This document shows, piece after piece, positions 23,991-27,092 of a DNA stretch of 27,092 nt. Under the pieces are notes generated by a model. That model searched no databases. It was given only the letters and a program-made list of their open reading frames with translations, and was not told the DNA's origin. Within the stretch, counting starts at the first letter, position 1. Each line of letters begins with the position of its first letter. A program made the translations under genes and the position numbers. The DNA is from Syntrophomonadaceae bacterium (GTDB taxonomy: Bacteria; Bacillota_D; Dethiobacteria; DTU022). The DNA is taken from the NCBI GenBank assembly GCA_003562605.1, contig PWUG01000230.1, positions 1 to 27,092 on the forward strand, written 5' to 3'.

Positions 23991-24443
23991 GTGAAAATAT
24001 TGGTTTGTACCGATGGGTCGGCAAACAGCAAAAAATGCGTTGAAGTAGCTGCAAGAATGGTGGATGACTGTACAATTAATGAAGTGACGCTTATTCATGT
24101 CCACGAAAGTTCACAATTTTTCCCCGACTACTGGCATGGCAAATACCCTTTTACTCCAGAGGAAGAAAAACAAATTAATAACCTTGACAAAAGAGTAATG
24201 GAGCAGCGTAAAAATATTTTTGCCGAAGCCCTGAAAGAGTTTGAAGGGAAAAATGTTGAATTAAAAACTATTTTTAAAATCGGGCATCCTGCTGAAACAA
24301 TAGCTAATGTAGCCGAAAGCGGCAGGTTTGATATTGTCGTTATCGGCAGAAGAGGAAGCGGCGGTGTAAAAAAATTATTTATGGGTAGCGTGAGCAGTTC
24401 TGTCCTGCAATTGGTTAAAACCAACATATTAATTGTTAAATAA
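23991..24443 (+). CDS. Universal stress protein, UspA family
   Basis: The 150-residue single-domain protein starts MKILVCTDGSANSKK and ends with the ATP-binding motif of the family, G-x2-G-x9-G-S: GRRG, nine residues, then GSVSSSVL. It is therefore probably an ATP-binding type. I choose the GTG at 23991, since AAGGGAG lies eight bases before it and the family normally begins MK-hydrophobic-hydrophobic. The ATG at 23973 would add six residues that do not belong to the fold. The role is general stress survival; no specific partner is visible. Confidence 0.9.
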   Translation: MKILVCTDGSANSKKCVEVAARMVDDCTINEVTLIHVHESSQFFPDYWHGKYPFTPEEEKQINNLDKRVMEQRKNIFAEALKEFEGKNVELKTIFKIGHPAETIANVAESGRFDIVVIGRRGSGGVKKLFMGSVSSSVLQLVKTNILIVK

Positions 24444-24483
24444 AATTAACTCTTCAGGCTCTAAGTTATCGGGGACCTATCTT

Positions 24484-25470
24484 TTAATGGCGGCACTTGG
24501 ACTCTTCAGAGACAAAACTGGGCTTTCTTTCCAGTTGATGGGTAGCATGAACATTACGGATAGTCCTGGTTGTGCCGCGCATAACTAAAGAATGAGTTTC
24601 CGCCGTTTTGCCACGATAGCGGACACCACCAAGCATATCACCGTCAGTTATGCCCGTTGCGGCAAAGAAAAGGTCTTCCCCCTTAGCCAGATCATCGAGC
24701 AGTAAAAGCCTGTAAGGATCTTTTCCATCCAAATTGTTATTAGTATCAGGATTTTCCTTTCCTTTCGCTATAAGACGGCACTGCATATCCCCGCCTAAAA
24801 TTTTGAGGGCTGCTGCAGCTATTACTCCTTCCGGCGCCCCCCCAACACCAAAAAGGATATCGACCCCGGAAGTATCTACTGCTGTAGCAATAGCCGCGGA
24901 GACATCCCCATCGCTGATCAGTTTAACCCTGGCACCTGCTTCACGTATTTCCGCTATAATCTTTTTATGGCGCGGCCGTTCAAGTATTATAGCAGTTAAA
25001 TCGCGCACATCGCGGTCCATAGCCCGGGCAACTGCTCTCAAATTTTCTTCCACCGACGCATCAAGGTTTATACAACCGCGAGCCTTTGGCCCAACCGCAA
25101 TTTTATCCATATAAAAAACATCCGGTGCCTTTAAAAGGCACCCCTGTGGAGCGATAGCCACGACCGATAGGGCATTGGGCAGGCCTTTGGCTACCAGGTT
25201 AGTCCCCTCAAGGGGATCTACGGCCACGTCAACAATAGGCTCTTCAGAAATACCCACCTTTTCACCGATATAAAGCATTGGAGCTTCGTCCTTTTCGCCT
25301 TCCCCGATTACCACGGTACCGTTAATATGAACAGTATCAAATACAGAACGCATCGCATCGACTGCGGCCTGATCTGCAGCTTCTTTATCCCCAAGCCCCA
25401 TCAGACGGCCGGAAGCCAGGGCCGCTGCTTCAGTAACACGAACAAATTCCAAAGAGAGTTCTCTTTCCAC
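24484..25470 (-). CDS. glpX: Fructose-1,6-bisphosphatase class II
   Basis: This 328-residue enzyme removes the 1-phosphate of fructose 1,6-bisphosphate in gluconeogenesis. Metal-binding residues of the GlpX family are clear: Asp33, IGEGEKDEAPM (55-65) and VDPLEGT (84-90). ILFGVGGAPEGVIAAAAL and the late segment ATGITDGDMLGGV are also typical. The gene starts with GTG at 25470 and has a GGAGGTT site. It follows arcA by 29 bases on the same strand, so the two are probably co-transcribed. The last residues (SEESKCRH) are not part of the core fold. Confidence 0.94.
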   Translation of the reverse strand: MERELSLEFVRVTEAAALASGRLMGLGDKEAADQAAVDAMRSVFDTVHINGTVVIGEGEKDEAPMLYIGEKVGISEEPIVDVAVDPLEGTNLVAKGLPNALSVVAIAPQGCLLKAPDVFYMDKIAVGPKARGCINLDASVEENLRAVARAMDRDVRDLTAIILERPRHKKIIAEIREAGARVKLISDGDVSAAIATAVDTSGVDILFGVGGAPEGVIAAAALKILGGDMQCRLIAKGKENPDTNNNLDGKDPYRLLLLDDLAKGEDLFFAATGITDGDMLGGVRYRGKTAETHSLVMRGTTRTIRNVHATHQLERKPSFVSEESKCRH

Positions 25471-25499
25471 GTTTTAACCTCCATTCCATGATCATTCAA

Positions 25500-26723
25500 T
25501 TATTCTTTCAGTTCTTCGCGATCCAGGGGCATGCTCATACAACGCGGCCCACCCCGTCCACGCACTAGTTCGGAGCCGTCAATTTCGATAACCTCGACTC
25601 CATGCTTGCGCAAAGTATCATTTGTCGCCTCGTTACGATCATAGCCGATCACCACTCCCGGCTTAACAGCAAGGGTATTAGTACTATCTCCCCACTGTTC
25701 CCTTGAGGCGGTGATCTCATCATTTCCCCCCGAGTATATGATATCCACCTGCCTGAGCCCCAGGGCTGCTTTCAATGCTCCTTGCAGGTTATAACCGTTG
25801 CTGGCATCCACACGCCCGTCTTTATCCGGTTTCAGCCAGTAAATGTTAATTTCATCTTTTATCCCGGGATACATTAAAAACTTATCGGTATCTACCATAG
25901 TCAGGACTGTATCCAGATGCATAAAAGCTCGCCTGCTGGGTATCTGTACAACAATAATTTGCTTGACAAGTTCTTTCTCTACCAGGTATTTATGAGCCAC
26001 CCATTCGATTGCTTCTTCCATCGTCCTTTCACTTAAGCCGATCATCAGTGTATCCCTGTTCAAGACGAAAACATCTCCACCTTCAATGCCATACGGAATC
26101 TCTTCGTGGAAAGCCAGGTCCACATCTTTAAAAAGGGGATGATATTTTTGAATAATACGAAGAAATGTAGTCTCCAGCCTGCGGGCCTGAAGAAACATAC
26201 TGCTTATCTGAAGCTTATCACCAATCATCGAGCCGTGATCCCTGGTAAAATACATATTAGGGAGCGGTGGGAGGTAAAAAGGGTAGCTGTTTGTGGTCAG
26301 ATCACTAAGAGTGCGGTATTTTTTTAAATGTTGTACTTCCTGCTTGGGAAGCCCGGCAATAATGGTCGAAACAATTTGCTCCGGAGGCTGATCATTGAGA
26401 TAGCTATAAATAGCATCTATTGCTTCAGGTTCGATCAGGGTGCTTGCTTTGAGGTGTTTCTTGATCAGGTCGCTTTTAACACCCGGGTCCTTCGTGATGT
26501 CCCTCAATAATTGATCCACATAAAACACTTTAACTCCGTTATCCTGAAGAGTTTCGGCAAAACCGTCGTGCTCGATCTGTGCCTTGGCCAGCCACGGAAT
26601 TTCATCGAAAAGAAGGTCTTCTAAATACCTAGGGGTCAAATTTTTAAGCTCCAGCCCCGGCCTGTATAGCAAAACCTTTTTTAGAGGCCCAACTTCCGAG
26701 TGTATCTGCATTGGTTCTTTCAT
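25500..26723 (-). CDS. arcA: Arginine deiminase
   Basis: This enzyme hydrolyses arginine to citrulline and ammonia, the first step of the ATP-yielding arginine deiminase pathway. The catalytic residues are all present in the 407-residue protein: Asp162 in FTRDH, Glu214 and Asp217 in GIEGGDV, His269 and Asp271 in MHLDTVLT, and nucleophile Cys395 in GRGGPRCMSMPL. I start at the ATG at 26723, behind a GGGGAGG site. A TTG at 26738 is in frame but would lie upstream of that site. Neither ornithine carbamoyltransferase nor carbamate kinase is next to it. Instead glpX follows after 29 bases. Confidence 0.95.
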   Translation of the reverse strand: MKEPMQIHSEVGPLKKVLLYRPGLELKNLTPRYLEDLLFDEIPWLAKAQIEHDGFAETLQDNGVKVFYVDQLLRDITKDPGVKSDLIKKHLKASTLIEPEAIDAIYSYLNDQPPEQIVSTIIAGLPKQEVQHLKKYRTLSDLTTNSYPFYLPPLPNMYFTRDHGSMIGDKLQISSMFLQARRLETTFLRIIQKYHPLFKDVDLAFHEEIPYGIEGGDVFVLNRDTLMIGLSERTMEEAIEWVAHKYLVEKELVKQIIVVQIPSRRAFMHLDTVLTMVDTDKFLMYPGIKDEINIYWLKPDKDGRVDASNGYNLQGALKAALGLRQVDIIYSGGNDEITASREQWGDSTNTLAVKPGVVIGYDRNEATNDTLRKHGVEVIEIDGSELVRGRGGPRCMSMPLDREELKE

Positions 26724-26833
26724 TTTAAACCTCCCCAAATTTAAAAAGACTTAGTATAAGGCACTTAAAATAAGATTTCAGCAGTAAATCTGATTATCCT
26801 GCTAATCTGCATTTATTAATCGTATAAATTATG

Positions 26834-26863
26834 AATTTACCGAAATTTACCGTAATTTACTGG
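26834..26863. repeat. Three phased 10-bp direct repeats
   Basis: The unit AATTTACCGA/T occurs at 26834-26843, 26844-26853 and, with AATTTACTGG, at 26854-26863. The period of exactly ten bases places each copy on the same face of the helix. They lie between the divergent arcA and cold-shock genes and may be a binding site for an oligomeric regulator. Confidence 0.55.
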
Positions 26864-26882
26864 CTATAAATTCTACATACGC

Positions 26883-26911
26883 TTGTAATATCACCTTAAC
26901 TGTGATATTCT
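26883..26911 (+). promoter_or_regulatory. Probable promoter of the cold-shock gene with internal inverted repeat
   Basis: TTGTAA (26883-26888) and TATTCT (26906-26911) are 17 bases apart. AATATCAC (26887-26894) and GTGATATT (26902-26909) form a perfect inverted repeat with a seven-base gap that spans the promoter spacer. The promoter would give a leader of about 120 bases, which is usual for cold-shock mRNAs. Confidence 0.5.
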
Positions 26912-27037
26912 ATATGCCAGTATTAAGAAGTCGAGAATGACGCAAACTATCTTTACGCCTGTGCTTGGGATAGGAAGAGGGGTTTGACGGAAATTCCGCT
27001 TTTTGATTCATTCTAAATTTGAAGGAGAATTAATTAA

Positions 27038-27092
27038 ATGCAAGGTAAAGTAAAATGGTTCAATCCGGACAAAGGTTATGGTTTCATTGAAA
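27038..27092 (+). CDS. Cold-shock protein (3' partial)
   Basis: The first 18 codons read MQGKVKWFNPDKGYGFIE, which is the start of a CspA-type cold-shock domain with the RNP1 core KGYGFIE. The protein should be a single nucleic-acid-binding beta-barrel of about 65 residues, but the window ends here. AAGGAG at 27022-27027 precedes the ATG. A leader of more than 100 bases upstream agrees with the known control of such genes. Confidence 0.93.
   Translation, partial: MQGKVKWFNPDKGYGFIE

Noticed and set aside
1..27092. CRISPR array, tRNA, rRNA, transposase or prophage genes
   Set aside because: I looked in all gaps and frames and found no direct-repeat array, no cloverleaf and no mobile-element protein.

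Overview
The window looks like chromosomal DNA from an anaerobic, Gram-positive-type bacterium, most likely of the class Clostridia or a related Bacillota lineage. The reasons are strong AGGAGG-type ribosome binding sites, frequent GTG and TTG starts, a moderate GC content, several lipoproteins with lipoboxes, a Ni-dependent CO dehydrogenase module, a FabI enoyl reductase, a GlpX bisphosphatase and arginine deiminase. There are no rRNA or tRNA genes, no CRISPR array, no transposase and no phage genes. Genes are densely packed and base composition looks even, so I see no obvious recent island.

Layout, left to right. (1) 1-4644, plus strand: an MMPL/RND-type exporter cut by the left edge, a membrane-anchored coiled-coil partner and a TetR regulator form one tight operon. 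(2) 4688-7924, minus strand: fabI, a CDP-alcohol phosphatidyltransferase and adenine deaminase. (3) 8070-9317: a serpin lipoprotein. (4) 9384-11367: an ArsR-type regulator with its own operator-rich promoter, followed by a large radical SAM enzyme. (5) 11576-15615, minus strand: a CO oxidation module cooF - cooS - FAD/NAD(P) oxidoreductase, preceded by a promoter with a palindrome and a hairpin-rich leader. (6) 15690-16535: a two-domain nitroreductase-like protein, then a gene-poor stretch that holds one unannotated small membrane protein. (7) 17276-19976: a double-hotdog MaoC-like protein and an AMP-forming acyl-CoA synthetase. (8) 20043-22383, minus strand: ApbE flavin transferase lipoprotein and, upstream of it, a lipoprotein made of two copies of one ~148-residue domain. 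(9) 22630-24443: an ABCE1-like 2[4Fe-4S] ferredoxin, a threonine/serine dehydratase and a UspA protein. (10) 24484-26723, minus strand: arcA and glpX as a pair. (11) 27038 to the end: the start of a cold-shock protein gene with a long leader.

How it works together: the CO module should move electrons from CO via CooF to the flavoprotein and on to NAD(P)H. The ApbE/duplicated lipoprotein pair suggests an extracytoplasmic flavin-bearing protein. The remaining genes are mostly housekeeping: lipid synthesis, purine salvage, amino-acid catabolism and sugar phosphate metabolism. The best candidates for something undescribed are the duplicated lipoprotein next to ApbE, the ArsR-linked radical SAM enzyme, and the small membrane protein that appears to start with ATT. 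The CODH is of the kind that lacks the second cysteine of the usual D-cluster motif.
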